Assembly: GCF_036488675.1 (NCBI RefSeq)
Contig: NZ_CP133152.1
Span: 186,001-250,000 of the forward strand
Origin: Sinorhizobium chiapasense
GTDB taxonomy: Bacteria > Pseudomonadota > Alphaproteobacteria > Rhizobiales > Rhizobiaceae
DNA length: 64,000 bases
Direction: 5' to 3'
Within the stretch, counting starts at the first letter, position 1, and every line of letters begins with the position of its first letter. Positions 54,576-63,229 of the stretch are shown here, one piece after another. Under the pieces are notes generated by a model. That model was not told the origin of the DNA and did not search any database. It worked only from the letters and a program-made list of their open reading frames with translations. Position numbers and translations under genes: made by a program.

Positions 54576-55490
54576 TCAAAGCAGAAAGTAGTCTTTGGTC
54601 AGGGCCACGGCATCCTCCAAGTGAACCTTGAGGTCTGCAATCCTATCGCCGTCTACATCCGCGTAGATATAGGTGTCGGACGCCAGCTTATCGAAACGAA
54701 GCTGTCCTGCCGTCCCGTTGAAAGCCGCCGTGCCGATGAAGGTGAATGCTTGGTTGCCGGCGACCTTCGTGCTGGCGTCAATCGCAGAGACATCGATCCT
54801 GTCCTGCTCGCTCGTCATGAAGTCAAAAATCAAGTCGAACGTCGCGCCGGCGGATTCGGAGAGTGCTTTGAATGCGAACCTGTCGGCCCCAGTGCCACCC
54901 GTCAGCCTGTCGGCGCCGCCTCCGCCGTAAACCCAGTCATTGCCTCCGCCTGCGCCGATAACATCGTTGCCGGTGCCACCGGTTATGCTGTTAGCTCCGC
55001 CAGTGCCATAAAGCCGGTCGGCGTAGTTGGACCCGATCAAATTCTCGATCGTTGAATAGCTATCGCCTTTCGCGTCTCCCATATTGCCGGTCGGATCCCC
55101 GAGACTGGCCACAACACCCGCCGCGGCGGTCGCATAAGAAGCGGTGTCACTTCCGTTGCCGCCGTGAAGTTGGTCAGCGCCGAGGCCGCCGATGAGAATG
55201 TCGTTGCCGTCGCCACCTTTAAGAATGTTGACATAGGCGTTCCCCCCAAGCACATCGGCAAAGCGGGAACCGATCAGATTCTCGATCCCATAATACGTGT
55301 CACCGGCTGCATCATTGGTGTTGCTCGATTGTGCAGCGATGCTTGCCCGGACCCCGACGGAAGCGTTTTCGTATGAGGCCGTGTCACTACCGCTGCCGCC
55401 ATCAAGTCGGTCCCGCCCCCTGCCTCCTACGATCGTGTCATTACCGCTTTCACCATAAAGCAGGTCATTGCCGTCGTAGCCAATCAGCAT
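54576..55490 (-). CDS. RTX calcium-binding part of a split adhesin
   Basis: A 304-residue frame of RTX nonapeptides (GESGNDTIVGGRGRDRLDGGSGSD, GGDGNDILIGGLGADQLHGG and more) with a serralysin-type end (ADRFAFKALSESAGATFDLIFDF). Upstream, the same frame continues without stop as NSSSQTLKGGIGADKIVAGAGND, meeting the cadherin-like frame at 55560. The two look like one original protein of about 660 residues. If expressed alone it has no obvious start signal before Met 55490. Probable type I secretion substrate. Confidence 0.75.
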   Translation of the reverse strand: MLIGYDGNDLLYGESGNDTIVGGRGRDRLDGGSGSDTASYENASVGVRASIAAQSSNTNDAAGDTYYGIENLIGSRFADVLGGNAYVNILKGGDGNDILIGGLGADQLHGGNGSDTASYATAAAGVVASLGDPTGNMGDAKGDSYSTIENLIGSNYADRLYGTGGANSITGGTGNDVIGAGGGNDWVYGGGGADRLTGGTGADRFAFKALSESAGATFDLIFDFMTSEQDRIDVSAIDASTKVAGNQAFTFIGTAAFNGTAGQLRFDKLASDTYIYADVDGDRIADLKVHLEDAVALTKDYFLL

Positions 55491-55537
55491 GTCATTGCCG
55501 GCGCCAGCGACAATCTTGTCAGCACCGATGCCGCCCT

Positions 55538-56548
55538 TCAGAGTTTGGGAGGAAGAGTTCCCGTCACTGTTTCAAGCGCGTCGATGACGCTTATCAAGAA
55601 GTTCTTTGTAAAGGAGCCGCTGTCGTTGGAGATGACAACCGCGATGGAATAGGATTGCTGTGTCTCGTAGTTTAGTGCGTCGTTGACATAGAGTTCGTTG
55701 TCGGCGATCCAAAACATGCCGCCGGCCGAGTCCTTAAGCCAGTACACCACCTCATCGCCTTCGGGATCAACCGCAACGAAGGAACCGATCACGGTGTCGA
55801 TACGAGCAGTTTCCACGACTTTGGAATTGGACAGCGTCAGCGCACTCGGAGCCTCATTCACGTCGGCAATGTTGATCGTAAACGACTTTACGACCGTAAA
55901 TTTACCGTCAGAGACTTCGAAGGTTACCGTCCTTGTTGCGGATTTCTCGAAGTCGACCGGCTTTGCAAGCTGGATGGCACTGGCGCCCACCAATTTGAAC
56001 GTGCCCCCCGCGTCGTCGATCAACTTGAATGATAATACCGTATCCTCAGGGTCCACCCCGGAAATGTAGTCGAACACCGTGCCGACTTTCATGTCTTCGG
56101 CGACTTCTGTTCCCCAGAGCCAAACCAGGTGCGGGGGTTCATCAACATCTTCGATCGAAATAGAGAACTTTTTGAGAACCTTGTTCACCCCGTCGGAGAC
56201 CTCGACCTGGAACGTCTTGCCTTGGAGTTCTTCGTAACTCACGGGCTTCGCCAACTGGACTGTGTTGCCGTCAAGCTTGACCAAGCCGCCGCCACTGTCC
56301 GTCAGGCTGTAGCTCAGCGGCTGCCCCTCTGGATCAGTTGCAGACAGTGTGCCGATGGTCGTGCCGACCGCAGAATTCTCCGCTATCGAATTGTTGGACA
56401 AGAGGATTGTGTCCGGGGCAGGTTCTCGGAACTCGCCGCCATTGCGGCCACCGTCTGCAACCTCTCTCGGCTGAATGGTGCGTTTCCACCCAGGTTGACG
56501 AGCGCCACCCCGGTATTCAGCGTGCCCAGGCCTTCTTCCATTGTTCAC
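55538..56548 (-). CDS. Cadherin-like repeat part of a split adhesin
   Basis: A 336-codon frame with about three cadherin-like repeats: DTILLSNNSIAENSAVGTTIG..SATDPEG, then KVGTVFDYISGVDPEDTVLSFKL, then NEAPSALTLSNSKVVETARI..VAVDPEGDEV. It ends early (TGTLPPKL) at a likely one-base deletion. Its first 42 or so codons look wrong: from ATG 56541, with AAGGTG upstream, another frame reads MEEGLGTLNTGVALVNLGGN with better codon use and would join the cadherin frame near 56425. The gene thus may carry two frameshifts. Confidence 0.7.
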   Translation of the reverse strand: MNNGRRPGHAEYRGGARQPGWKRTIQPREVADGGRNGGEFREPAPDTILLSNNSIAENSAVGTTIGTLSATDPEGQPLSYSLTDSGGGLVKLDGNTVQLAKPVSYEELQGKTFQVEVSDGVNKVLKKFSISIEDVDEPPHLVWLWGTEVAEDMKVGTVFDYISGVDPEDTVLSFKLIDDAGGTFKLVGASAIQLAKPVDFEKSATRTVTFEVSDGKFTVVKSFTINIADVNEAPSALTLSNSKVVETARIDTVIGSFVAVDPEGDEVVYWLKDSAGGMFWIADNELYVNDALNYETQQSYSIAVVISNDSGSFTKNFLISVIDALETVTGTLPPKL

Positions 56549-56849
56549 CTTGTTTTCTTTAGCAAAATTATCCGTGGCATCGTCGTTTTAATTGCATCGG
56601 AATCAAAATGGTGCAACCGAAGATTGATCTCTTCCATCCAAAGATTGTCTTGACGCAGTCAGCGCCTGATGGTCTGCGCGACCAGAACGGCACAGGCGAT
56701 GAGGGGTCCCGAAAACGCCGGGCGCCATTACGTCTGAATACAAATGCCGCGACGTTGGGACGGATTCCGCCGCAGCAGCCTATAGGGACGCCAGAGCGGG
56801 ATGAGGGAAAACGGTTGTCGCCCGCATCCCTCTATCTTCCTGGAAACGG
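56549..56849. other. Intergenic with a short family II repeat
   Basis: Contains AGAGCGGGATGAGGGAAAAC / GGTTGTCGCCCGCATCCCTCT (56790-56831), a partial family II element. Nothing else is recognised. Confidence 0.5.
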
Positions 56850-57464
56850 TCAACCGTGACGGACGAGAAATTCCTCGGCGGTCAGATGGCGGAAGTCGTC
56901 GAGCGCGCGCCGCAGCTTGGTATGGTCCCAATCCCACCAGGCAAGCCGATCCATACGCCGGCCTGTCTCGGCCGTGAACCGCTCACGGATGAGCTTTGCC
57001 GGAACGCCGCCAACGATCGTATAGGCGGCAACGTCCTTGGAGACCACGGCGCCGGCGCCGATCACCGCGCCGTTGCCGACGGTCACCCCCGGCAGGATCG
57101 TCGCGCCGTGACCGATCCAGACATCATGGCCGATCGTCACCCGGTTCTGCCGCCGCCAGGCGAAGAGATCGTGGTCGAGGTCGGCGTCGTCCCAGTAGTT
57201 CGGTGCGCGATAGGTGAAATGATGCAGCGTCGCGCGCCAGGTCGGATGGTTGGTGGCGTTGATGCGCACCGAGGCGGCGATGTTGACGAACTTGCCGATC
57301 GTCGCGCACCAGGCCGAGCCGTCTTGCATGATGTAGGAATAGTCGCCGAAGTCGACCTCGTCGAGACGCGAGCGCGCTTGGACTTCCGTGTAGCGACCGA
57401 GCGTCGAGTTCACGACGCTTGCGGTCGGATGGATGAAAGGTTCGATCCCGAGTTTCTGGCTCAT
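56850..57464 (-). CDS. Phosphonate-linked hexapeptide-repeat acetyltransferase
   Basis: Left-handed beta-helix acyltransferase of 204 residues, of the kind found in C-P lyase operons. Hexapeptide repeats are clear (VTIGHDVWIGHGATILPGVTVGNGAVIGAGAVVSKDV with the PF/PA-like end GVPAKLIRERF), and the catalytic-type His is in the HFTYRAPNYW region. Its start overlaps the end of phnL by four bases, so it belongs to the phn operon and probably acetylates an intermediate or an aminoalkylphosphonate. That substrate is inference. Confidence 0.88.
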   Translation of the reverse strand: MSQKLGIEPFIHPTASVVNSTLGRYTEVQARSRLDEVDFGDYSYIMQDGSAWCATIGKFVNIAASVRINATNHPTWRATLHHFTYRAPNYWDDADLDHDLFAWRRQNRVTIGHDVWIGHGATILPGVTVGNGAVIGAGAVVSKDVAAYTIVGGVPAKLIRERFTAETGRRMDRLAWWDWDHTKLRRALDDFRHLTAEEFLVRHG

Positions 57465-58168
57465 GCCGCCTGCTTCCTTGGCGAGAATTCGGAGACGTCG
57501 ATGATGCGGTCGGCGACCGCGTCGCGCACTTCCTCGTCGTGGAAGATGCCGATCAGAGCCGTGCCTTCAGCCTTCTTCCTGGCGATCATCTCGACCACAA
57601 CGGCGCGGTTTTTCGCGTCGAGCGAGGCGGTCGGTTCGTCGAGCAGCAGGATCCTGTGATCGGTGATGAAACCGCGGGCGATGTTGACCCGCTGCTGCTC
57701 GCCGCCGGAAAAGGTGGCGGGTGGCAGCGACCAGAGTTCCTTCGGCAGGTTGAGCTTTGCAAGCAGTTCCGCCCCCCGTTCCTGCGCCTCCGCGGTCGCA
57801 ACGCCGCGCGCCTGTAATGGTTCGGCAACGATGTCGAGGGCGGAGACGCGCGGCACGACGCGCAGGAACTGGCTGACATAGCCGAGCGTCGTGCGCCGCA
57901 CTTCGAGCACGGTGCGCGGCTCGGCTGTCGCAAGATTTACCAACCGGCCGTCGTGCTCCATCAGGATCTGGCCTTCGTCGACGCCGTAATTGCCGTAGAG
58001 CATCTTGAGGATCGAGCTCTTGCCGACGCCCGAGGGGCCGCCGAGCACGACGCATTCGCCGGCCTTCACCGAGAAGGACACATTGGCGACCACCGGCAGG
58101 CGGACGCCGTCGCGCAAGTGCATGGTGAAGCTCTTGGCGACCTCTGAAACAACGAGTGGAGTAGCCAT
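57461..58168 (-). CDS. phnL: C-P lyase complex ATP-binding protein PhnL
   Basis: ABC-type ATPase (235 residues) of the phosphonate C-P lyase system, which binds the PhnGHIJ core with PhnK rather than acting in transport. Walker A is GGPSGVGKSS, signature FSGGEQQRVNIARGF and Walker B ILLLDEPTASLD. The start MATPLVVSEVAKSF at 58168 is the family start; the frame open to 59260 only shadows phnK and phnJ. A short repeat separates it from phnK. Confidence 0.93.
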   Translation of the reverse strand: MATPLVVSEVAKSFTMHLRDGVRLPVVANVSFSVKAGECVVLGGPSGVGKSSILKMLYGNYGVDEGQILMEHDGRLVNLATAEPRTVLEVRRTTLGYVSQFLRVVPRVSALDIVAEPLQARGVATAEAQERGAELLAKLNLPKELWSLPPATFSGGEQQRVNIARGFITDHRILLLDEPTASLDAKNRAVVVEMIARKKAEGTALIGIFHDEEVRDAVADRIIDVSEFSPRKQAA

Positions 58169-58186
58169 CACTATTACTTTCCTTTG

Positions 58187-58230
58187 CGCATGATCTTGTC
58201 CGAAAACCGGGTTCCACTTTTCGGGATCAC
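58187..58230. repeat. Short palindromic repeat between phnK and phnL
   Basis: CATGATCTTGTCCGAAAACCG and GGTTCCACTTTTCGGGATCACG form an imperfect hairpin of a type common between rhizobial genes. It lies inside the phn operon and could affect mRNA stability. Confidence 0.6.
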
Positions 58231-58233
58231 GCG

Positions 58234-59010
58234 TCACACCTGGAGAATGGAGGAAACGAGAAGCTGGGTGTAGGGCTCGCGCGGGTCGTCGAGCACCCGG
58301 TCGGTGAGCCCCTGCTCGATGACGGCGCCGTCCTTCATTACCATCATCCGGTGGGAGAGGAGGCGGGCGACGGCAAGGTCGTGAGTGACGATGATCGCCG
58401 CAAGCCCGAGATCGTGGACGAGCCCGCGCACGAGGTCGAGCAGGCGCGCCTGCACCGAGACGTCGAGGCCGCCGGTTGGCTCGTCCATGAAAACGAGGCG
58501 GGGTGAGGTGACGAGATTGCGGGCGATCTGCAGGCGCTGGCGCATGCCGCCGGAAAAGGCGCGCGGCTGGTCGTCGATCCGGTCCTCGTCGATTTCCACC
58601 CGGGTAAGCCAGTCCTGCGCCGTCGCGCGGATATTGCCGTAGTGGCGGTCGCCGACGGCCATCAGCCGCTCGCCGACGTTGGCGCCGGCCGACACCGTCA
58701 TCCGGAGCCCTTCGGCCGGGTTCTGGTGCACGAAGCCCCAGTCGGTGCGCATCAGGAAGCGCCGCTCGGCCTCGCCCATGCGGGCGAGATCGCGGTACTG
58801 GCCGTCGCGCATGTGATATTCGACGATGCCGGAGGTCGGCATCAGTCGGGTCGAGAGGCAGGACAGAAGCGTCGTCTTGCCGGACCCGGATTCGCCGACG
58901 ATCGCCAGCACTTCGCCCGGGTAGAGCTCGAAGGAGACGTTCCGGCATCCAATGCGGCTGCCGTAGAACTTCGAGACGTCGTTGACTTTGAGAAGCGGAA
59001 CGGCGCTCAT
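58234..59010 (-). CDS. phnK: C-P lyase complex ATP-binding protein PhnK
   Basis: ABC-type ATPase (258 residues) needed for C-P bond cleavage; its relatives are oligopeptide-transport ATPases, but in phn operons it docks on PhnJ. Walker A is GESGSGKTT, signature FSGGMRQRLQIARNL and Walker B LVFMDEPTGGLD, with the switch His in IIVTHDLAVARLL. ATG 59010 overlaps the end of phnJ by four bases. Confidence 0.94.
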   Translation of the reverse strand: MSAVPLLKVNDVSKFYGSRIGCRNVSFELYPGEVLAIVGESGSGKTTLLSCLSTRLMPTSGIVEYHMRDGQYRDLARMGEAERRFLMRTDWGFVHQNPAEGLRMTVSAGANVGERLMAVGDRHYGNIRATAQDWLTRVEIDEDRIDDQPRAFSGGMRQRLQIARNLVTSPRLVFMDEPTGGLDVSVQARLLDLVRGLVHDLGLAAIIVTHDLAVARLLSHRMMVMKDGAVIEQGLTDRVLDDPREPYTQLLVSSILQV

Positions 59011-59900
59011 TCTGCGGCCTCCTGGCTTTCTTGCGTTGGGCGGGCGGGCATGTGTCCGGCATGGCCATGCGCGCGCCGGTCTTCGCAATGGTCGGTGTCG
59101 GAGCAGACGAACATGCGCCCGCCCTTGTCGTCGAGCACCACTTCGTCGAGATAGACGTTCTCCGCGCCGCAGAGCGCGCAGGGTTTGTCGAACTTCTGGA
59201 CCTCGAAGGGATGGTCCTCGAAATCGAGGCTGACAACCTCGGTATAGGGCGGAACCGCATAGATGCGCTTTTCGCGGCCGGCGCCGAAGAGTTGCAGCGC
59301 CTCCGACATGTGCATTTTCGGGTTGTCGAATTTCGGCGTCGGCGAGGGATCCATCACATAGCGGCCCTCGACCTTGACCGGGTAGGCATAGGTCGTGGCG
59401 ATATGGCCGTTGCGGGCGATGTCCTCGTAGAGCTTCACATGCATGAGGCCATATTCCTCGAGCGCATGCATCTTGCGCGTCTCGGTCTCGCGCGGCTCGA
59501 GGAAACGCAAGGGTTCCGGGATCGGCACCTGATAGACCAGCGTCTGGCCCTCCTTGAGCATCTCCTCGGGGATGCGGTGGCGCGTCTGGATGATCGTCGC
59601 GTCCTTCGTCTTCGTGGTGACGGCGACATCGGCGACCTTCTGGAAGAAGGCGCGGATCGAGACGGCGTTGGTCGTGTCGTCGGCGCCCTGGTCGATGACC
59701 TTCAAAACGTCTGCAGGTCCGAGGATCGAGGCGGTCACCTGCACGCCGCCGGTACCCCAGCCATAGGGCATCGGCATTTCGCGCGAGGCGAAGGGCACCT
59801 GGTAGCCGGGAATGGCGACCGCTTTCAGGATCGCCCTGCGGATCATCCGCTTCGTCTGTTCGTCGAGATAGGCGAAATTATAGGTGGCAAGGTCGTTCAT
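59007..59900 (-). CDS. phnJ: Alpha-D-ribose 1-methylphosphonate 5-phosphate C-P lyase
   Basis: Radical-SAM enzyme (297 residues) that breaks the carbon-phosphorus bond. The cluster and catalytic cysteines are present in the PhnJ spacing C-x2-C-x21-C-x5-C (CALCGAENV..FVCSDTDHCEDR), near residues 240-272. The N-terminal NFAYLDEQTKRMIRRAILKAVAIPGYQVPFASREMPMPYGWGTGG region matches the family. It overlaps phnI and phnK by four bases each. Confidence 0.96.
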   Translation of the reverse strand: MNDLATYNFAYLDEQTKRMIRRAILKAVAIPGYQVPFASREMPMPYGWGTGGVQVTASILGPADVLKVIDQGADDTTNAVSIRAFFQKVADVAVTTKTKDATIIQTRHRIPEEMLKEGQTLVYQVPIPEPLRFLEPRETETRKMHALEEYGLMHVKLYEDIARNGHIATTYAYPVKVEGRYVMDPSPTPKFDNPKMHMSEALQLFGAGREKRIYAVPPYTEVVSLDFEDHPFEVQKFDKPCALCGAENVYLDEVVLDDKGGRMFVCSDTDHCEDRRAHGHAGHMPARPTQESQEAAE

Positions 59901-61003
59901 TCGGCGGCCTCCTTCATGCCGTCCTCACCGCCGGCGCGGGCGGCTTCGTATTCGCGGCGCATGCGCCGCACCAGATCGAGCTCCGCCTGGAAGTCGACAT
60001 AGTGCGGCAGCTTCAGATGCTCGACGAAGCCGGTCGCCTGGACGTTGTCCGCATGCGAGATGACGAATTCCTGATCCTGGGCGGGGGCGACGATGTCCTC
60101 GCTGAACTCGTCGGTGCGAAGCGCCCGATCGACAAGCGACATCGACATGGCCTTGCGCTCGCTCTGGCCGAAGACGAGGCCATAGCCGCGGGTGAACTGC
60201 GGCGGCTGTTTGGCCGAGCCCTTGAACTGGTTGACCATCTGGCACTCGGTGACGCGGATCACGCCCAGCGAGACTGCGAAACCAAGCTCCGGCAGGTCGA
60301 GTTCGACCTCCACCTCGCCGATGCGGACTTCGCCGACGAAGGGGTGCGTGCGGCCGTAGCCGCGCTGGGTGGAATAGGCGAGCGCCAGCAGAAAGCCTTC
60401 GTCGCCGCGGGCAAGCGCCTGCAGTCGAAGGTCGCGCGCCATCGGGAACTCCATCGGCTCGCGCGTGAGGTCGCCCATCACGTGGCCTTCCGGCATCCGG
60501 CCGTCGCCCTCAATGAGGCCTTCGCCATCGAGAATGTCGGAAACACGCATGACATGCTCGCCGGGCTCCTTGACAGCCGGCTCTGCGACCGTCTCCTCTG
60601 CGATCAGCGAAGGGTCGAGCAACCGGTGGGTATAGTCGAAGGTGGGGCCAAGAAGCTGGCCGCCCGGCAGGTCCTTGTAGGTTGCCGAGACGCGGCGCTC
60701 GACCTTCATGGTCGCCGTGTCGACCGGCTCGGAATAACCGAAGCGCGGCAGCGTCGTGCGGTAGGCCCGCAGGATGAAGATCGCCTCGATCATATCGCCG
60801 CGCGCCTGGCGAACGGCAAGCGCCGCAAGCGCTCGGTCATAAAGCGAGGCCTCGGCCATCACGCGATCGACGGCGAGCCCGAGCTGTTCGACGACCTGTT
60901 CGATGGTGATCGAGGGCAGCGAACGATCGCCGCGACGGCGATCGGTGAGCAGGCGATGGGCATTGGCAATGGCGGCTTCCCCGCCCTTGACGGCTACATA
61001 CAT
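59897..61003 (-). CDS. phnI: C-P lyase core subunit PhnI
   Basis: PhnI (368 residues) is a nucleosidase-type subunit that, with PhnGHL, makes ribose methylphosphonate triphosphate from ATP and phosphonate. The family start YVAVKGGEAAIANAHRLLTDRRRGD is intact, as are SLYDRALAALAVRQARGDMIEAIFILRAYRTTLPR and GYGLVFGQSERKAMSMSLVDRAL. It begins three bases after phnH ends. Confidence 0.96.
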   Translation of the reverse strand: MYVAVKGGEAAIANAHRLLTDRRRGDRSLPSITIEQVVEQLGLAVDRVMAEASLYDRALAALAVRQARGDMIEAIFILRAYRTTLPRFGYSEPVDTATMKVERRVSATYKDLPGGQLLGPTFDYTHRLLDPSLIAEETVAEPAVKEPGEHVMRVSDILDGEGLIEGDGRMPEGHVMGDLTREPMEFPMARDLRLQALARGDEGFLLALAYSTQRGYGRTHPFVGEVRIGEVEVELDLPELGFAVSLGVIRVTECQMVNQFKGSAKQPPQFTRGYGLVFGQSERKAMSMSLVDRALRTDEFSEDIVAPAQDQEFVISHADNVQATGFVEHLKLPHYVDFQAELDLVRRMRREYEAARAGGEDGMKEAAE

Positions 61004-61006
61004 GGA

Positions 61007-61615
61007 TCACGCCTCCTTCGGAGAGAGCTTCGTCGTACGCGGCAGGCAGAGCACCGCGTCAACCGCCGTCAGGACCAGGTCGATGCCGCGCGGGAAAATC
61101 GCCCTGTTCGCCGTCCAGAAGTCGAGGAAGACGTCCGGCAGGCCTTTTGGCGCGACGATGTTTTCGTCCTTGATTCCCGGTCCCCTGGCGATAAGTGGTT
61201 GGCCACCCGTGAGTGCTTCGACCTCGATCACCAGCGTCGTCGAACGGTCGGGATATTCCTGCGTGCCGAGCGCGAACTGGTCGAAACTCGGCACCGCGCC
61301 GCCCCTCTCGATGAAGGCGAAGCGGGCGTCATCCTTCGTTTCGGTCATCGGCGCACCGGTGTGGAAGGCGATCCATTGCGGCACGGCGGACTTTGCGAGC
61401 GCGGGGGAGAGCCAGACGGGGGTGTCGTGGTCGCAGAGCGTCAGCGCAACGGCACCGCTCGCCTTGCCGAGGGGCGAGGGCGGCGATGCCAGCGCCGCGA
61501 GGTTGGCAACTGTACCCGGGCGGGCAAAGCCATCCATCAGAGCGCGGAACACGGATTGTGCCTGAAAGACCGGGTCGGCGAAGGCACCGGCGTAGATTTG
61601 CGATTGTGCGGCCAT
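61007..61615 (-). CDS. phnH: C-P lyase core subunit PhnH
   Basis: PLP-transferase-fold structural subunit of the C-P lyase core, 202 residues. Recognisable parts are FQAQSVFRALMDGFARPGTVANLA near the start and ARGPGIKDENIVAPKGLP in the middle. It shares one base with the phnG stop (TGATG-type coupling). Confidence 0.95.
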   Translation of the reverse strand: MAAQSQIYAGAFADPVFQAQSVFRALMDGFARPGTVANLAALASPPSPLGKASGAVALTLCDHDTPVWLSPALAKSAVPQWIAFHTGAPMTETKDDARFAFIERGGAVPSFDQFALGTQEYPDRSTTLVIEVEALTGGQPLIARGPGIKDENIVAPKGLPDVFLDFWTANRAIFPRGIDLVLTAVDAVLCLPRTTKLSPKEA

Positions 61616-62088
61616 CAGTCGTCCCCCCGGACCATGGTGAAGAAGTCGACGCGGGTTGCGGCGGTCTGTTCCGCCTTGCGGCGGTCTTCGGCATCGATGC
61701 GGGCGGCGATCAGCCGGTGCAGCTTTTCGACCGCCAGGCGATGCCTCTCGGTCTGGAAGAGCGCATCGAAGATCGCGGCAAAGCGGGCGCGTTCCTTGTC
61801 GGTGCCGAGCATCTGCCCGTGGCCGATCTCGCCGCTGGCGAGCCTGACCGTGGCGCGCGACACGGTTGCCTCGCCGAGGTTGAAGGCGTCACCGCCGCCG
61901 CCGATCCGGCCGCGCACCATGACGAGCCCCGTTTCCGGGCCGCGGACCGGGGCGACATCCGGCTTGTCTGCGATCGCCTCCCAGGCTCCGACAAGTTCCG
62001 CAAGCGTGGCGCGGGCGAGAAGCCGTATGCCTTCCCGGCGTTCCGCGGCTGCGTCCGGCAGCGCCTCATGTTTCTGCGTTGCGTCCAT
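61615..62088 (-). CDS. phnG: C-P lyase core subunit PhnG
   Basis: Small core subunit (157 residues). The family shows ARATLAELVGAWEAI, PVRGPETGLVMVRGRIGGGGDAFNLGEATVSRATVRL and the GHGQMLGTDKERARFAAIFDAL end region. It is the first gene of phnGHIJKL and lies downstream of a Pho box and a PhnF-type operator. Confidence 0.95.
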   Translation of the reverse strand: MDATQKHEALPDAAAERREGIRLLARATLAELVGAWEAIADKPDVAPVRGPETGLVMVRGRIGGGGDAFNLGEATVSRATVRLASGEIGHGQMLGTDKERARFAAIFDALFQTERHRLAVEKLHRLIAARIDAEDRRKAEQTAATRVDFFTMVRGDD

Positions 62089-62102
62089 CGTTCACTCCAA
62101 AA

Positions 62103-62120
62103 TGTCTATTGATCTAGACA
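62103..62120. promoter_or_regulatory. PhnF-type operator
   Basis: TGTCTA-TTGATC-TAGACA is a perfect inverted repeat with six-base spacer, 15 bp upstream of phnG. GntR/HutC-type PhnF regulators bind related TCTAGAC-type palindromes. Binding here is inferred. Confidence 0.65.
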
Positions 62121-62155
62121 ACTATACATCTTATATCCTTCCTTAACGTTCGCAA

Positions 62156-62173
62156 ATGACAGGCTTGTGACAT
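62156..62173 (-). promoter_or_regulatory. Pho box (PhoB binding site) for phnGHIJKL
   Basis: Read on the minus strand: ATGTCAC-AAGC-CTGTCAT, two 7-bp direct repeats of the CTGTCAT type separated by four bases, the exact PhoB half-site geometry. It faces phnG, so the operon should rise under phosphate limitation. Confidence 0.75.
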
Positions 62174-62198
62174 TGACGAACAAAGTGGGGCGAACAAA

Positions 62199-62936
62199 AT
62201 GGCGTTGAAGAAAGTCGTCGAACGGCAGACCGGCGTGGCGCTCTGGCGGCAGATCGCCGACCGCATCCGGCTTTCGATCAGCAATGGCGATTACGACGCG
62301 ACCGGCATGGTGCCGCCCGAAACCGCGCTGGCGCAGGAATTCGGCGTCAACCGCCACACGGTTCGCAGCGCTCTGGCGGCACTTGGCGAGGAAGGCCTTG
62401 TCCGCGCGGTCCAGGGGCGCGGCACGATGATCGAGCGCAAGGATCGCGTCAGCTATCCGATTTCGCGGCGCACCCGCTTTTCGCAGGGGCTCGGCCGGCA
62501 GGTGAAGGAGATCGGCACACGGCTGCTCGGCCATGCGGAAGTGCCGGCGAGCGGCGAGATTGCGGCGGCCCTTGCCGTTTCTCCCGGCTCCCTACTGATA
62601 GAATTGCGGACGGTGAGCAGCGGCGACGGTCGGCCGCTTTCCATGTCGGTCAGCTATTTTCCCGCAGATCGTTTTCCGCAGATGGCCGAGGAATATGCCC
62701 GGCTGGGCTCCATCACCAAGGCTTTTGCCGCGCAGGGGCTCGGCGACTATGTGCGCGTTTCGACCGAAATCGTCGCGCGGCATGCCGATGCAGACGAGCT
62801 TTCGCTGTTGAAGCTGTCGCCCGGCGCGATCGTGATGGAAGCGCAATCGGTGAACGCTGACCTTGACGGCAAGCCGGTCGAATTTTCACGCACGCGCTTT
62901 GCCGCCGACCGGATGAAGCTCAGGATCGAGACCTAG
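62199..62936 (+). CDS. phnF: Phosphonate operon regulator PhnF (GntR/HutC family)
   Basis: Repressor-like transcription factor, 245 residues. The N-terminal winged helix is ALWRQIADRIRLSISNGDYDATGMVPPETALAQEFGVNRHTVRSALAALGEEGLVR. The UTRA effector domain follows (LIELRTVSSGDGRPLSMSVSYFPADRFPQM and PVEFSRTRFAADRMKL). It is divergent from phnG, with the operator and Pho box between. Confidence 0.94.
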   Translation: MALKKVVERQTGVALWRQIADRIRLSISNGDYDATGMVPPETALAQEFGVNRHTVRSALAALGEEGLVRAVQGRGTMIERKDRVSYPISRRTRFSQGLGRQVKEIGTRLLGHAEVPASGEIAAALAVSPGSLLIELRTVSSGDGRPLSMSVSYFPADRFPQMAEEYARLGSITKAFAAQGLGDYVRVSTEIVARHADADELSLLKLSPGAIVMEAQSVNADLDGKPVEFSRTRFAADRMKLRIET

Positions 62937-63101
62937 GTTACGTTGGTTGGAGCGGGTGCAGGCGGAACTCATAAATCCGGTTCTGTAAACGCGCTCGCTG
63001 AATGTCCGCCTCGTTCCGAAAGCGACGCGCTTTAAGTCGGCGAAGATGCCGGCGGTGTCGTGCGAGGCAGCGATCGACCAGTTGTTCAAACGCTGCGGTC
63101 G

Positions 63102-63206
63102 TCTGCAGCGCCGTGCGTCTTTTCTGACGCACGGCGCTGTGTAGCACTTTGAATTGCTGCATGTTTTTGTTCTTAAATCGGCTGCGCTTTAAGGAACATG
63201 CAGTGG
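63102..63206 (-). repeat. Full-length RIME-like repeat (family I, 105 bp)
   Basis: CTGCAGCGCCGTGCGTC..GACGCACGGCGCTG, then GCACTTTGAATTGCTGCATG, then TTCTTAAATCGGCTGCGCTTTAAGGAACATGCAG. It is a well-preserved copy. The interval 62937-63101 before it holds no recognised gene. Confidence 0.8.
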
Positions 63207-63229
63207 TTCGGCCCTAAGCCGACAAACGG

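Noticed and set aside
58169..59260. N-terminal extension of phnL upstream of 58168
   Set aside because: It overlaps phnK and phnJ in another frame, with low-complexity Arg-rich sequence. PhnL starts at 58168.
60002..62146. Long plus-strand open frame (714 codons) antisense to phnG-phnI
   Set aside because: It runs across three well-supported phn genes and contains no recognisable domain, so it is a codon-bias shadow.
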